Source: a virus. From it: 64,000 bases of DNA. This document shows, piece by piece, positions 16,498-24,452 of the stretch; position 1 is the stretch's first letter, and the number at the start of each line of letters is the position of its first letter. The position numbers and the translations under genes were made by a program. The stretch covers positions 1 to 64,000 of IMG/VR virus record IMGVR_UViG_3300040751_000875; one strand, given 5' to 3'. Below the pieces are notes generated by a model, which had not been told where the DNA came from, did not search any database, and was given only the letters and a program-made list of their open reading frames with translations.

Positions 16498-16839
16498 ATG
16501 AAGAACAATATCATACAATTTCCGACTGGGCGAAGACAAGCACAGATTGAGGAAGAAAGGGACTGGGAGTATGAGAACTTCACAGACGAATGTGTAGATA
16601 CTGCTCAGTTTGCTCTACTGCTATTGGAAGATTATATTGATTCAGATGAAGGTAGTAATCTTAAAGAACTTGATTTTAGAAATCCAGAGTACGCAGAGTC
16701 CCGTGATATGTTTGTAGTAGTAAATTTATTGTCTTCTATGTTTATGCGTTATGGTGGTATAAAACACTTCTTGCAAAAAGACCTAGAAACTCTATTCACT
16801 AAAATACAAGAAACCCGAGAACCTAATGATATTACTTGA
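16498..16839 (+). CDS. Conserved phage hypothetical protein upstream of RNase H
   Basis: 113 aa. Starts MKNNIIQFPTGRRQAQ, then acidic, with helical FALLLLEDYID and MFVVVNLLSSMFMRYGG. The IIQFPTG start recurs in small phage proteins I have seen near replication genes. Function unknown. Overlaps RNase H by 14 bases, so the two are probably co-translated. Confidence 0.65.
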   Translation: MKNNIIQFPTGRRQAQIEEERDWEYENFTDECVDTAQFALLLLEDYIDSDEGSNLKELDFRNPEYAESRDMFVVVNLLSSMFMRYGGIKHFLQKDLETLFTKIQETREPNDIT

Positions 16840-17680
16840 CTATAGTCAGATCGCACTATCCAACATCATAGTGCAAAAACTTAATGATGAAAATATGATA
16901 CGCCATATGATTCTTAATAGTATCCGTATGTATAACAAGAGATACCGACAAGAGTATGGCCAAATGGTTATATGCGCTGATGGCATGAATACATGGCGAA
17001 GAGAATACTTCCCAGAATACAAGGCAATGCGCAGGAAAGGTAAAGAAGAATCTGATACCGATTGGTCTGAAATTTTTAGAATACTTAATCTAGTACGAGA
17101 AGAAATCCAAGAAAATTTACCATATAAAGTACTGCATATGGAAGGGTGTGAGGCCGATGATATTATAGGCGCACTTACTATCCGTACCCAAGAATTTGGT
17201 CATGGAGAACCTGTAATGATTGTTTCATCCGATAAGGACTTTATTCAATTACAAAAATTCAATAATGTAAAACAATGGTCTCCTATTCAAAAGAAAGTAG
17301 TAACTGATAAGAACCCTAGAATGTATTTATTTAATCACGTCATGCGAGGTGATTCCGGTGATGGAGTTCCTAATGTATTATCAAAAGATGATACGTTTAT
17401 TACAGAGGCAAAACAAACTCCATTAAGACAGACACGTATTGACGATTGGTTAGAAAGAAGTGATAATTTAAAAGACGCGATGCCAGAAGAAGTATATCGC
17501 AACTATCAGAGAAATAAAAAATTAATTGACTTGACAGAAATCCCAGAGGACATACAAGAATCAATTATAAATAATTATGATAATCAAAAACTACCTATGA
17601 AAATGAAAGTTTTGAATTACTTAATTAAGAAAAGATGTAACAACCTGATTGAATGCGTGGAGGAGTTTTATAATGCGTAG
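16826..17680 (+). CDS. rnh: T4-type RNase H (5'-3' FLAP-family exonuclease)
   Basis: 284 aa. It removes RNA primers and flaps during lagging-strand synthesis. Acidic metal-binding motifs of the family are visible: LLDYSQ (Asp5), ICADG, EYFPEYKAMR, GCEADDIIG, SSDKDFIQL and MRGDSGDGVPN (helix-hairpin-helix region). Close in size to T4 RNase H. Last bases overlap the next gene. Confidence 0.92.
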   Translation: MILLDYSQIALSNIIVQKLNDENMIRHMILNSIRMYNKRYRQEYGQMVICADGMNTWRREYFPEYKAMRRKGKEESDTDWSEIFRILNLVREEIQENLPYKVLHMEGCEADDIIGALTIRTQEFGHGEPVMIVSSDKDFIQLQKFNNVKQWSPIQKKVVTDKNPRMYLFNHVMRGDSGDGVPNVLSKDDTFITEAKQTPLRQTRIDDWLERSDNLKDAMPEEVYRNYQRNKKLIDLTEIPEDIQESIINNYDNQKLPMKMKVLNYLIKKRCNNLIECVEEFYNA

Positions 17681-18098
17681 AAAATTAATATCCGAGGTCT
17701 TTGTAGAGGCCGCAAAACTAAATACTAAGAGTGCGAAGATTGCTTATTTGCAAAAGAATAATTCAGCGCCACTTAGAGATATTATCAGAATTAACTTTGA
17801 TGATGATATCGTTTCACTATTACCGAAAGGTGCACCACCCTATAAGAAAGATGATATGGTCGATGGCCATAATTATTCTACGCTGTATCATAAATTTAGA
17901 CAGTTTAAATATTTCTTTAAGGGCCCAAAGACCAATATGAGCCAAGTAAAAAGAGAATCGGTATTTATTTCTTTACTTGAATCAATTCATCCAAATGATG
18001 CAGAATTGTTCATTCAGGCAAAAGATAAAAATTTGAAGTATAAGGGAATTACAAAGAAGCTTTGTCAAGATGCATTCCCTAATTTAATTAGTAAGTAA
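17673..18098 (+). CDS. DUF6433-like conserved phage protein
   Basis: 141 aa from ATG 17673, preceded by GAGGAG; an in-frame ATG at 17649 is deeper in rnh. MRRKLISEVFVEAAKL, IIRINFDDDIVSLLP, YHKFRQFKYFFKG and a C-terminal GITKKLCQDAFPNL match a family of T4-like phages that I associate with DUF6433. Usually next to replication genes. Function unknown. Confidence 0.7.
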   Translation: MRRKLISEVFVEAAKLNTKSAKIAYLQKNNSAPLRDIIRINFDDDIVSLLPKGAPPYKKDDMVDGHNYSTLYHKFRQFKYFFKGPKTNMSQVKRESVFISLLESIHPNDAELFIQAKDKNLKYKGITKKLCQDAFPNLISK

Positions 18099-18179
18099 TA
18101 ATAACATGATAATAAGGAGGGCAGTCTATATAAAACCTTTATAATGATAGAATTCAATTAATCAACATGGAGAAACATT

Positions 18180-18344
18180 ATGCATGTACAAATTGAACGC
18201 CTTAAAAAAGACCAAAAAGAGGCAATATACTATCAAAAGAAACTGAAGCGTAAGGGGAAAGATGTTCTAGCATATAAGATGCAGAAAAAAATCGAATACC
18301 TAAATAAATTTATTGAAGATATGGCGGCAGTTCAAGGAGGTTAA
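18180..18344 (+). CDS. Small basic coiled-coil protein (54 aa)
   Basis: ATG at 18180, preceded by GGAGAAACATT. The protein starts MHVQIERLKKDQKEAIYYQK and ends DMAAVQGG; a single Lys-rich amphipathic helix. No family recognised. The 81 bases in front of it show a TATAAT (18140-18145) but no convincing -35. Confidence 0.55.
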   Translation: MHVQIERLKKDQKEAIYYQKKLKRKGKDVLAYKMQKKIEYLNKFIEDMAAVQGG

Positions 18345-18358
18345 ATAACCGGGGTTAA

Positions 18359-18378
18359 GGCCCTGGTAAAACAGGGCC
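18359..18378 (+). other. RNA hairpin before a membrane-protein gene
   Basis: GGCCCTG, six-base loop GTAAAA, CAGGGCC: a perfect 7-bp GC-rich stem in very AT-rich surroundings. No T-run follows, so it is not a classical terminator; it lies 8 bases before the ATG at 18387 and could affect translation or mRNA stability. Confidence 0.5.
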
Positions 18379-18386
18379 AATTACCT

Positions 18387-18698
18387 ATGACAGAAGAAAT
18401 TAAATTTACTAAAGAAGAACTTGCAAATTCTAAAAGAATTTATAAGTCGGCAACACCAAAGTATACCTACGACTGGTATCTAAAATGGGTATCAAGTGTT
18501 ATCATTCTATGTGCAATAACAATCAGAGCGGCTGGAGTCCCAGAATTAATGTGGATGGATATGCTGTTATCTTGGATTGGAGCAATGGGCTGGTTTGTTG
18601 TAGGATTTATATGGCAAGATAGAGCACTTATCTTATTAAATGGAGTTATAGGCATTATATTATTTTCGGGGCTAATTAGATATTACTTTGGAATGTAA
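18387..18698 (+). CDS. Three-helix membrane protein
   Basis: 103 aa. A soluble N-terminus (TEEIKFTKEELANSKRIYKS) precedes hydrophobic segments at about 32-48, 57-74 and 80-99. YDWYLKWVSS and WIGAMGWFVVGF resemble a small membrane family of marine T4-like phages that I tentatively associate with DUF6552. No function known to me. A GC hairpin sits just before the start. Confidence 0.65.
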   Translation: MTEEIKFTKEELANSKRIYKSATPKYTYDWYLKWVSSVIILCAITIRAAGVPELMWMDMLLSWIGAMGWFVVGFIWQDRALILLNGVIGIILFSGLIRYYFGM

Positions 18699-18714
18699 TG
18701 AATTTAAATAATGG

Positions 18715-18743
18715 TTGACAAATACCAATTGATGTGATATAAT
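18715..18743 (+). promoter_or_regulatory. Strong sigma70-type promoter, near-leaderless
   Basis: TTGACA (18715-18720), 17-base spacer, TATAAT (18738-18743) with TGTGA in front. Predicted +1 at about 18750, with ATG at 18751. Confidence 0.85.
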
Positions 18744-18750
18744 ATACATT

Positions 18751-19326
18751 ATGAATATTTTTATACTTAACGAAGACCCAGTAATTGCAGCACAAGAACA
18801 GTGTGACAAACATGTGGTAAAAATGATTGTAGAGTCGGCACAAATGCTATCTACTGTACACAGAATGTTAGACGGCTCGATCGAGCAACGTCCATCCAAA
18901 TCAGGAAAAAGAATCTTAAAATATTACAAATTACCAGACGAAAGAGAGGACTTGTATTACAAGGCTGTACATCACAATCATCCATGTACTGTATGGACAC
19001 GCGAGTCTTGTTGTAATTATTCTTGGCACTATGAACATTTTTGTGCACTTATGGATGAATATACATATAGGTATGGTAAGATACATTCAACGGATACTAA
19101 ATTAAGAAAGGCCCTAAAACAGTTGCCAGATAATATCAATAGAACAGGTGGCAGAACTCACTTTAAATTGGCTATGGGTTCTAATCCAGAGTGTGTAGTA
19201 TATGGGTTGGGTGGTACTGATCCTGTACAGTCTTACAGAAATTTCTATCAAACAAAGCAATCGAGGTTTAAAATGGATTGGACAAAACGTAAAGTGCCGG
19301 AGTGGTTTAACTATGCCGCTGTATGA
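18751..19326 (+). CDS. Conserved T4-like phage protein, unknown function
   Basis: 191 aa. MNIFILNEDPVIAAQEQCDK, HVVKMIVESAQML, a His-rich AVHHNHPCTVWTRE, EYTYRYGKIH and FKLAMGSNPECV are hallmarks of a family found in many large myophages. It is sometimes labelled a pyrimidine-dimer glycosylase, but I see no DenV-type N-terminal Thr/Arg catalytic layout and do not adopt that name. Overlaps the next gene by 14 bases. Confidence 0.75.
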   Translation: MNIFILNEDPVIAAQEQCDKHVVKMIVESAQMLSTVHRMLDGSIEQRPSKSGKRILKYYKLPDEREDLYYKAVHHNHPCTVWTRESCCNYSWHYEHFCALMDEYTYRYGKIHSTDTKLRKALKQLPDNINRTGGRTHFKLAMGSNPECVVYGLGGTDPVQSYRNFYQTKQSRFKMDWTKRKVPEWFNYAAV

Positions 19327-19558
19327 TTTTGAAGATAAAGTAACGGGCGAAATCGTTACAAAAATGATTAAGATATCCGATAAGGATCAATTCTTAAAGG
19401 ATAATCCTAATCTAAAACAAGTAATTTTATCTACACCATCAATTGTTGGTAGTGTAGGTGGAACACTGTCTCGTGCAGGAGACGGATGGAAAGAAGTGCA
19501 AGATAAAATTAAATCGGGTTTACCCCCACGGTTAAAGGATAATATTAGAACAAAATGA
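19313..19558 (+). CDS. FmdB-like small phage protein lacking zinc cysteines
   Basis: 81 aa from ATG 19313 (an in-frame ATG at 19202 lies inside the previous gene). MPLYDFEDKVTGEIVTKMIK and PSIVGSVGGTLSRAGDGW match a family widespread in cyanomyophages and related to FmdB regulatory ribbons, but no CxxC is present. Ends by overlapping phoH by 4 bases. Function unknown. Confidence 0.7.
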   Translation: MPLYDFEDKVTGEIVTKMIKISDKDQFLKDNPNLKQVILSTPSIVGSVGGTLSRAGDGWKEVQDKIKSGLPPRLKDNIRTK

Positions 19559-20247
19559 GTCAAAGACCTTCACGTTTAAGAACAGAACATTTAATTACAT
19601 TAGAACCTCTCACAGAAGCACAAAGCTTTGTGTTTGAATCATGGAAAGATGGATTTAATCTAGTCTTATCTGGTTCTGCTGGTACAGGTAAAACCTTTAT
19701 TTCAATTTACTTGGCATTATTGGATGTTCTAAATAAAGAACTTCCGCAAGATAAATTAGTCATAGTGAGATCGGCAGTACCTACACGAGATATGGGATTC
19801 TTGCCTGGAACATTAGAAGAAAAAGAAGATGCATATAAAATTCCATATAATGCAATTCTATCCGACCTCTTTGAAGACAAAGATGCATGGAAAAAACTAG
19901 AAACTGTAAAGAACATTGAATTTTTAACTACCTCGTTTATAAGAGGAGTCACACTTAATAATTGTATTGTTTTAATTGATGAATCACAGAATCTTAATTA
20001 TCACGAATTGTGTTCGGTCATTACTCGATTGGGTAATAATACCAGAATTATTTTATGTGGTGATTATTATCAAACAGACTTTACAAAAAATGTTGACATG
20101 TTAGGTTTGGCCAAGTTTACTGCAATTTTAGAAAATATGAAACACTTTGAACATATTACGTTTAAATGGAAAGACATTGTCAGATCGAGCCTTGTAAGGG
20201 ACTTTATAATGACAAAGGAAATGATGGAAAATGATGACTTTAAATAA
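19555..20247 (+). CDS. phoH: PhoH-like P-loop ATPase
   Basis: 230 aa. Walker A GSAGTGKT (40-47), Walker B VLIDESQN, and RSAVPTRDMGFLPGT plus GDYYQTD are family signatures. PhoH-like proteins are common in marine phages; in bacteria some are linked to RNA metabolism, but the phage role is unclear. No pho-box analysis is possible here. Overlaps the neighbours on both sides. Confidence 0.9.
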   Translation: MSQRPSRLRTEHLITLEPLTEAQSFVFESWKDGFNLVLSGSAGTGKTFISIYLALLDVLNKELPQDKLVIVRSAVPTRDMGFLPGTLEEKEDAYKIPYNAILSDLFEDKDAWKKLETVKNIEFLTTSFIRGVTLNNCIVLIDESQNLNYHELCSVITRLGNNTRIILCGDYYQTDFTKNVDMLGLAKFTAILENMKHFEHITFKWKDIVRSSLVRDFIMTKEMMENDDFK

Positions 20248-20944
20248 AGGGAATTTTATACATGAAAAAGTGGATTTGGGATATAACGACCTTTCTGCAA
20301 AGACAGGCTCTGGTGGTAGAACATACACCGCTCCTGATGGTAGTACTTATCCTTCTATTACAACAGTTCTGTCCATATTAGGCAGAGAGGCAATCCAGGC
20401 ATGGAGAGCAAGAGTAGGGGAAGAAGAGGCAAATAAAATATCAAGAATTGCCTCAACAAGGGGTACAGCAGTACACGATATGTTAGAAAAGTATGTGGAT
20501 AATGATCCGAACTTTTCTGAAGGTGTACTGCCACATATTCTACAATCATTTTATGATGTAAAAAATGTACTCGATACTAATTTACAAAAAGTTTATGCAC
20601 AAGAGGCTCCTCTGTATTCGGAACATTTAGGTCTGGCAGGTAGAGTGGATTGTGTTGGGGTATGGAATGGTAAAAATTCAATTATTGATTATAAAACATC
20701 CCGTAAACCCAAAAAGAAAGAATGGATTGATGGTTACTTCATGCAGTGTGCAGCATATGCAATAATGTGGGAAGAAAGAACCGGAATGCCCATTACACAA
20801 TTGGTTGTTATGATTGCTGTAGATAACGAAGACCCTCAAGTCTTTATAGAACATAGAGATAATTGGGTTGATAAATTATTTGAAGTAATTGAACAGTATA
20901 AACTCGAAAAGAAACGAGAACATATATTTGGAGAAAGGAGGTAA
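20231..20944 (+). CDS. RecB/Cas4-like PD-(D/E)XK exonuclease
   Basis: 237 aa. GTAVHDMLE (His82), LAGRVDCVGV (Asp140), NSIIDYKTSRK (Asp153, Lys155) and YFMQCAAYAIMW (Gln, Tyr) give the complete H-D-DxK-QxxxY motif set of RecB/Cas4-family nucleases. Likely a recombination or DNA-degradation exonuclease. No Cys cluster for an Fe-S centre is apparent, unlike typical Cas4. Start could be ATG 20231 or 20234. Confidence 0.82.
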   Translation: MMTLNKGNFIHEKVDLGYNDLSAKTGSGGRTYTAPDGSTYPSITTVLSILGREAIQAWRARVGEEEANKISRIASTRGTAVHDMLEKYVDNDPNFSEGVLPHILQSFYDVKNVLDTNLQKVYAQEAPLYSEHLGLAGRVDCVGVWNGKNSIIDYKTSRKPKKKEWIDGYFMQCAAYAIMWEERTGMPITQLVVMIAVDNEDPQVFIEHRDNWVDKLFEVIEQYKLEKKREHIFGERR

Positions 20945-20945
20945 T

Positions 20946-21467
20946 ATGTTAAGTGTCGGAGATAAATTTCCTGCCTGTACTTTGCAGGGAGTAGATGAAA
21001 ATAATGCTTTTGTCGAAGTAAAAATTGAGAATGGTTATACACCACATAAAAAAGATTGGAGTGTGGTTTATTTCTATCCAAAAGATTTTACCTTTATCTG
21101 TCCTACGGAAATTGCAGGAATGGATATGTTGGTAGAAGAAGCAAATGTTGTCGGTATTAGTGGTGATAATGAATTTTGCAAACTTGCATGGAAACAGAAC
21201 AACGAATTAATCGGAAGTATTAATCACGTTCTTGCTGCAGATTGTGGATTAGGATTATCACATAAGCTAGGTATTGTCAACGAAGAAGAAGGTGTGTGCT
21301 ATAGAGCAACATTTATCTATGATAGAGATATGGTGATTCAACACGTATCTGTCAATGCATTAGATACAGGTAGAAATGCACATGAAGTATTAAGAACTTT
21401 ACAAGCACTTAAGGCTGGTGGTTTAACTGGCTGTGAGTGGAATCCAGGAGAGGAGTTTGTAGCATGA
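20946..21467 (+). CDS. 2-Cys peroxiredoxin (AhpC/TSA family)
   Basis: 173 aa from ATG 20946 behind AAAGGAGGT; an in-frame ATG at 20889 lies in the previous gene. It reduces peroxides with a thiol. DFTFICPTEI places the peroxidatic Cys52 in the PxxxTxxC motif, CYRATFIYD holds the conserved Arg120, and LTGCEWNPGEE places the resolving Cys163. All catalytic residues are intact, so activity is expected. It sits in the same region as a phage glutaredoxin. Typical bacterial length is slightly greater; the C-terminus is short. Confidence 0.9.
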   Translation: MLSVGDKFPACTLQGVDENNAFVEVKIENGYTPHKKDWSVVYFYPKDFTFICPTEIAGMDMLVEEANVVGISGDNEFCKLAWKQNNELIGSINHVLAADCGLGLSHKLGIVNEEEGVCYRATFIYDRDMVIQHVSVNALDTGRNAHEVLRTLQALKAGGLTGCEWNPGEEFVA

Positions 21468-21688
21468 GAGAAAGAATGATAATTGCATTAAAGAATCATT
21501 ATCACGGTGAGATTGGTAAACATAAAATGAATGTTGAGACGTTTCTAGCCAACCCAGTAGGCGTTGGAGAACATATCGACATTATGGAAACCATATCTGG
21601 CGAGATTGGTAAGATTGCCGAATATGAAGATAAATTAATGACTTTGGAAACACATTTTATTCTTCCAGAAAAAGAAATAAAAATTTAA
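21464..21688 (+). CDS. Conserved small phage protein (74 aa)
   Basis: ATG 21464 overlaps the peroxiredoxin stop (ATGA). MRERMIIALKNHYHGEIGKH, KMNVETFLANPVGVGEH and IAEYEDKLMTLETHF match a small helical family found in T4-like cyanophages. Function unknown. The A-rich promoter of the next gene begins right after its stop. Confidence 0.65.
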   Translation: MRERMIIALKNHYHGEIGKHKMNVETFLANPVGVGEHIDIMETISGEIGKIAEYEDKLMTLETHFILPEKEIKI

Positions 21689-21695
21689 AAAAGTG

Positions 21696-21724
21696 TTGAC
21701 AAAGTGTGGTATATTTGATATAAT
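21696..21724 (+). promoter_or_regulatory. Strong sigma70-type promoter, leaderless start
   Basis: AAAAAAGTG then TTGACA (21696-21701), 17-base spacer, TATAAT (21719-21724). Predicted +1 at 21731, which is the A of the ATG. Confidence 0.88.
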
Positions 21725-21730
21725 ATACCC

Positions 21731-22195
21731 ATGAAAACAATTAAACATATTATCTTTGATATTGATGGAACCATTGCAAATGTACAGCATAGGCGTAAGT
21801 TTGTTGATGGTTCCCAACCCAAAGATTGGCCCGCCTTTAAAGCTGCTACAGTAAATGATACCCCTATTCAGTGGGTATGCGATGCGGCTAAACAACACGT
21901 ACAGAATCAAGACGTTGTAATATTCGTATCTGCAAGAAATACCACAGAAAGAGATATTACAGTAAAACAAATACAAGACTGGATTGGTATACAAGATCCT
22001 ATCTTATTCTTAAGGCCTGAAGGTGATTACAGACCAGACCACGAATTTAAAAGTGATGTATTGGCTGAAATTAAGAATGCAATAGGTGGTAATCCAGACT
22101 TGGTTTATGATGACAGAAATATGGTTGTTGATATGTGGAGATCACACGGAATAACCGTAAATCAAGTTGTTGATAGAGTTGCAGGTAATTTTTAG
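21731..22195 (+). CDS. PseT-like 3'-phosphatase domain protein (HAD family)
   Basis: 154 aa. FDIDGTIANV gives catalytic Asp10 and Asp12. VIFVSARNTTE is motif II, and LVYDDRNMVVDMWR matches the C-terminal phosphatase half of T4 polynucleotide kinase (DDR..VVEMWR). The kinase half is absent, so this is a stand-alone 3'-end phosphatase. Possible partners are the DNA ligase downstream and the P-loop kinase at 5140. Leaderless from its own promoter. Confidence 0.85.
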   Translation: MKTIKHIIFDIDGTIANVQHRRKFVDGSQPKDWPAFKAATVNDTPIQWVCDAAKQHVQNQDVVIFVSARNTTERDITVKQIQDWIGIQDPILFLRPEGDYRPDHEFKSDVLAEIKNAIGGNPDLVYDDRNMVVDMWRSHGITVNQVVDRVAGNF

Positions 22196-22196
22196 T

Positions 22197-22265
22197 GAGG
22201 ATACTAGGTTCGGGACATCATACAGAGATTATAAACTACCCGGTAATCATCACCCTAGTATCCTC
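22197..22265 (+). ncRNA. Large stem-loop RNA element
   Basis: GAGGATACTAGG (22197-22208) pairs perfectly with CCTAGTATCCTC (22254-22265). Within the 45-base loop CGGG and CCCG can form an inner stem. No coding frame crosses it and no T-run follows. It sits between a stop codon and a strong promoter. It might be a processed RNA end, an attenuator or a small RNA; tRNA was considered and rejected. Confidence 0.45.
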
Positions 22266-22299
22266 TCTAAAATTACTTGAAAAAAGTTTTAAAAAAGTG

Positions 22300-22328
22300 T
22301 TGACAAGATGTGTAAAATGTGTTATAAT
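22300..22328 (+). promoter_or_regulatory. Strong sigma70-type promoter
   Basis: TTTTAAAAAAGTG then TTGACA (22300-22305), 17-base spacer, TATAAT (22323-22328). Predicted +1 near 22335. Confidence 0.87.
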
Positions 22329-22351
22329 ATACACATATGATAAGGAAAAAT

Positions 22352-22930
22352 ATGAAAGATAATATAATTTTAGTTGACTGTGATGGAGTGTTATGTGATT
22401 GGGAATATGCATTCACACAGTTTATGCACCACAAAGGGTTCCCAACCCTTGATACTACGGAATATAACGTAGGTAAAAGATTCGGATTTACCAGAGAACA
22501 AGGTCACACATTTGTTGAAGAATTTAATGATTCTGCGGCCATTGCGTTCTTACCCCCTCTAAGAGATTCTGTGTATTACATGAAAAGGCTCAATATGTTA
22601 CATGGGTTTAAATTTCATTGTATTACATCACTCAGTACAAACAAGTATGCTCAGAAACTAAGAATTCAAAACCTAGAACTTTTATTTGGTAAAGAATTAT
22701 GGGACGATTTTATTTTCCTACCATGCGGCGCGGATAAAGACGAGGCACTTGAAAACTACGAAGATACTGGTTGTTTCTGGATTGAAGATAAACCAGCAAA
22801 TGCTCAAGTAGGGCTTGATATAGGTCTTAATTCTATCCTAGTTGCCCATGAACATAACAGTTCCGAGACAAACATTCCTAGGTATTGGAAGTGGAAACAT
22901 ATTTACAAGCACATTGTGGGAGAACTATAA
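22352..22930 (+). CDS. 5'(3')-deoxyribonucleotidase-like HAD phosphatase
   Basis: 192 aa from ATG 22352 with AAGGAAAAAT in front; an in-frame ATG at 22337, two bases from the predicted +1, is an alternative leaderless start. LVDCDGVLCDWEYA holds Asp9 and Asp11; HCITSLS is motif II; FWIEDKPANAQ is motif III/IV. This matches the NT5C family that dephosphorylates (d)NMPs and would help recycle host nucleotides. TAATG overlap with DNA ligase. Confidence 0.8.
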   Translation: MKDNIILVDCDGVLCDWEYAFTQFMHHKGFPTLDTTEYNVGKRFGFTREQGHTFVEEFNDSAAIAFLPPLRDSVYYMKRLNMLHGFKFHCITSLSTNKYAQKLRIQNLELLFGKELWDDFIFLPCGADKDEALENYEDTGCFWIEDKPANAQVGLDIGLNSILVAHEHNSSETNIPRYWKWKHIYKHIVGEL

Positions 22931-24198
22931 TGCAACCATGGGAAATAATTAAACACATCGAATCGGATAACAGTAGGTTATTTAAAGAGGATGTCCTTAA
23001 ACAACACATGGATAATCAAGAATTCGTCAAGGGCCTACAGAAGTGTTTCGACCCTTTGATTACCTTTGGGACGAGGGAAGTACCTGTAAAGAAAGAACCC
23101 AACGGATTAATCGAGCCATGGTTTACATGGGATCAGTTTGAACAACTCTGTTATAATTTAGAGACCAGAACTCTTAGTGGTCATGCTGCAAGAGATGCCA
23201 TACTTAATGCTATGGCAATTTGTGATCAAAATGCATGGAATTTCTGGTATCGTAGAATTCTATTAAAGTCAATCGATGCAGGATTTGGAGAAAGAACTAT
23301 CAATAAAATTGCTAAGGGTACAATCCCAAGATTTGGTTGTATGTTGGCAAAAGATGGTAAAGATGGTAAAGGTCTTGTAGGTAAGTGTCTTATTGAATAC
23401 AAGTATGATGGTGTAAGGTGTATTGCAATTGTAAAGAATAATATTGCTACTCTTTATAGTAGAAACGGTAAAGTATTTCCCAATTTTCCTCACATAGAGG
23501 CCGCTTTAAGTAAACCTGAATTTAATGATTGTGTCTTCGATGGCGAGATTATGAGTGAGAATTTTCAGGCATTAATGAAACAAGTTTATAGAAAGTCTGA
23601 TGTCCAAACAGAAGATGCATTTATGGCTCTATTTGATATAGTGGATTTACAAGAGTGGGAGAAAGGTAAAGGACATTTAAATACAATCGAAAGAAAAGAA
23701 ATCATAGATAATATGAGCTTTGAAGATTGTATTAGACCAGTTGATTACACATTGGTAGACTTTGATGCCGAAAATGGTAACAAGACTTTCAAAGATATGA
23801 ATAAAGAGGCATTAGAAAAAGGCTACGAAGGATTAATGGTTAAACCTATAGAGGCCTTATATGAATGTAAAAGATCTGCCTCTTGGTTAAAAATCAAACC
23901 TATTATTGAAGTCACTCTTATGGTAGAATACATAGAAGAAGGACAAGGTAAATTTATAGGTACAACTGGTGCCTTGGTTTGTGAAGGTGTTGATGATGGA
24001 GTACCTATTAAGGTTAATGTCGGATCTGGACTTACAGACGAATTACGAGATGCGATTTGGAATAATCAAGAAGATGTATTACATCAATTGGTTGAAATTA
24101 GAGCAGATGCCATTACTCAAAATGAGGATGGTAATTACAGTTTAAGGTTCCCTAGATTTAAAACGTTTAGGGGTTTTGAAATAGGCGAAAAAATATAA
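22930..24198 (+). CDS. 30: ATP-dependent DNA ligase (T4 gp30-like)
   Basis: 422 aa from ATG 22930 (overlap with the upstream stop). Motif I EYKYDGVR with Lys158 as the adenylated residue; motif III VFDGEIMS; motif IV YEGLMVKP; motif V WLKIKP. The OB-fold C-terminus contains TLMVEYIEEGQGKF. Seals nicks in replication and repair. Shorter than T4 ligase but all motifs intact. Followed by AAGGAG and two small genes. Confidence 0.93.
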   Translation: MQPWEIIKHIESDNSRLFKEDVLKQHMDNQEFVKGLQKCFDPLITFGTREVPVKKEPNGLIEPWFTWDQFEQLCYNLETRTLSGHAARDAILNAMAICDQNAWNFWYRRILLKSIDAGFGERTINKIAKGTIPRFGCMLAKDGKDGKGLVGKCLIEYKYDGVRCIAIVKNNIATLYSRNGKVFPNFPHIEAALSKPEFNDCVFDGEIMSENFQALMKQVYRKSDVQTEDAFMALFDIVDLQEWEKGKGHLNTIERKEIIDNMSFEDCIRPVDYTLVDFDAENGNKTFKDMNKEALEKGYEGLMVKPIEALYECKRSASWLKIKPIIEVTLMVEYIEEGQGKFIGTTGALVCEGVDDGVPIKVNVGSGLTDELRDAIWNNQEDVLHQLVEIRADAITQNEDGNYSLRFPRFKTFRGFEIGEKI

Positions 24199-24207
24199 GG
24201 AGTTAAT

Positions 24208-24444
24208 ATGAGCTTTTCAGGAACTAGCATAAAATATAGAGGCATTGCAAAGGATTCAACCATTGTGTGGAAACCTAAGACATATGCAATCGATGCATTT
24301 GATTACGATAAGGTTAAGGCCAGAGTAGAAAAATGTAAAGAAGAGGGTGATAAAAAGGCCCTAGAGGTAATCACAAAAAATATCAAAAGGGTATGTAAAG
24401 ATAACCCAGAGATATTTGATGATTTTTTAAAACTTGTAACATAA
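24208..24444 (+). CDS. Small hypothetical protein (78 aa)
   Basis: AAGGAG six bases before the ATG. MSFSGTSIKYRGIAKD, then a charged helical body ending IFDDFLKLVT. No family recognised. Lies in the DNA-ligase operon with 9-base spacing. Confidence 0.6.
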   Translation: MSFSGTSIKYRGIAKDSTIVWKPKTYAIDAFDYDKVKARVEKCKEEGDKKALEVITKNIKRVCKDNPEIFDDFLKLVT

Positions 24445-24452
24445 GGAGAATA

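Noticed and set aside
18359-18378. Terminator at the GGCCCTG/CAGGGCC hairpin
   Set aside because: No T-run follows; the next gene starts 8 bases later. Kept as a hairpin only.
18751-19326. Pyrimidine-dimer DNA glycosylase label
   Set aside because: This name is attached to some relatives, but I see no DenV-type catalytic N-terminus, so no function was assigned.
22197-22265. tRNA in the stem-loop region
   Set aside because: A 7-bp acceptor-like stem exists, but the stem continues to 12 bp and no GTTCRA T-arm precedes its 3' side on either strand.
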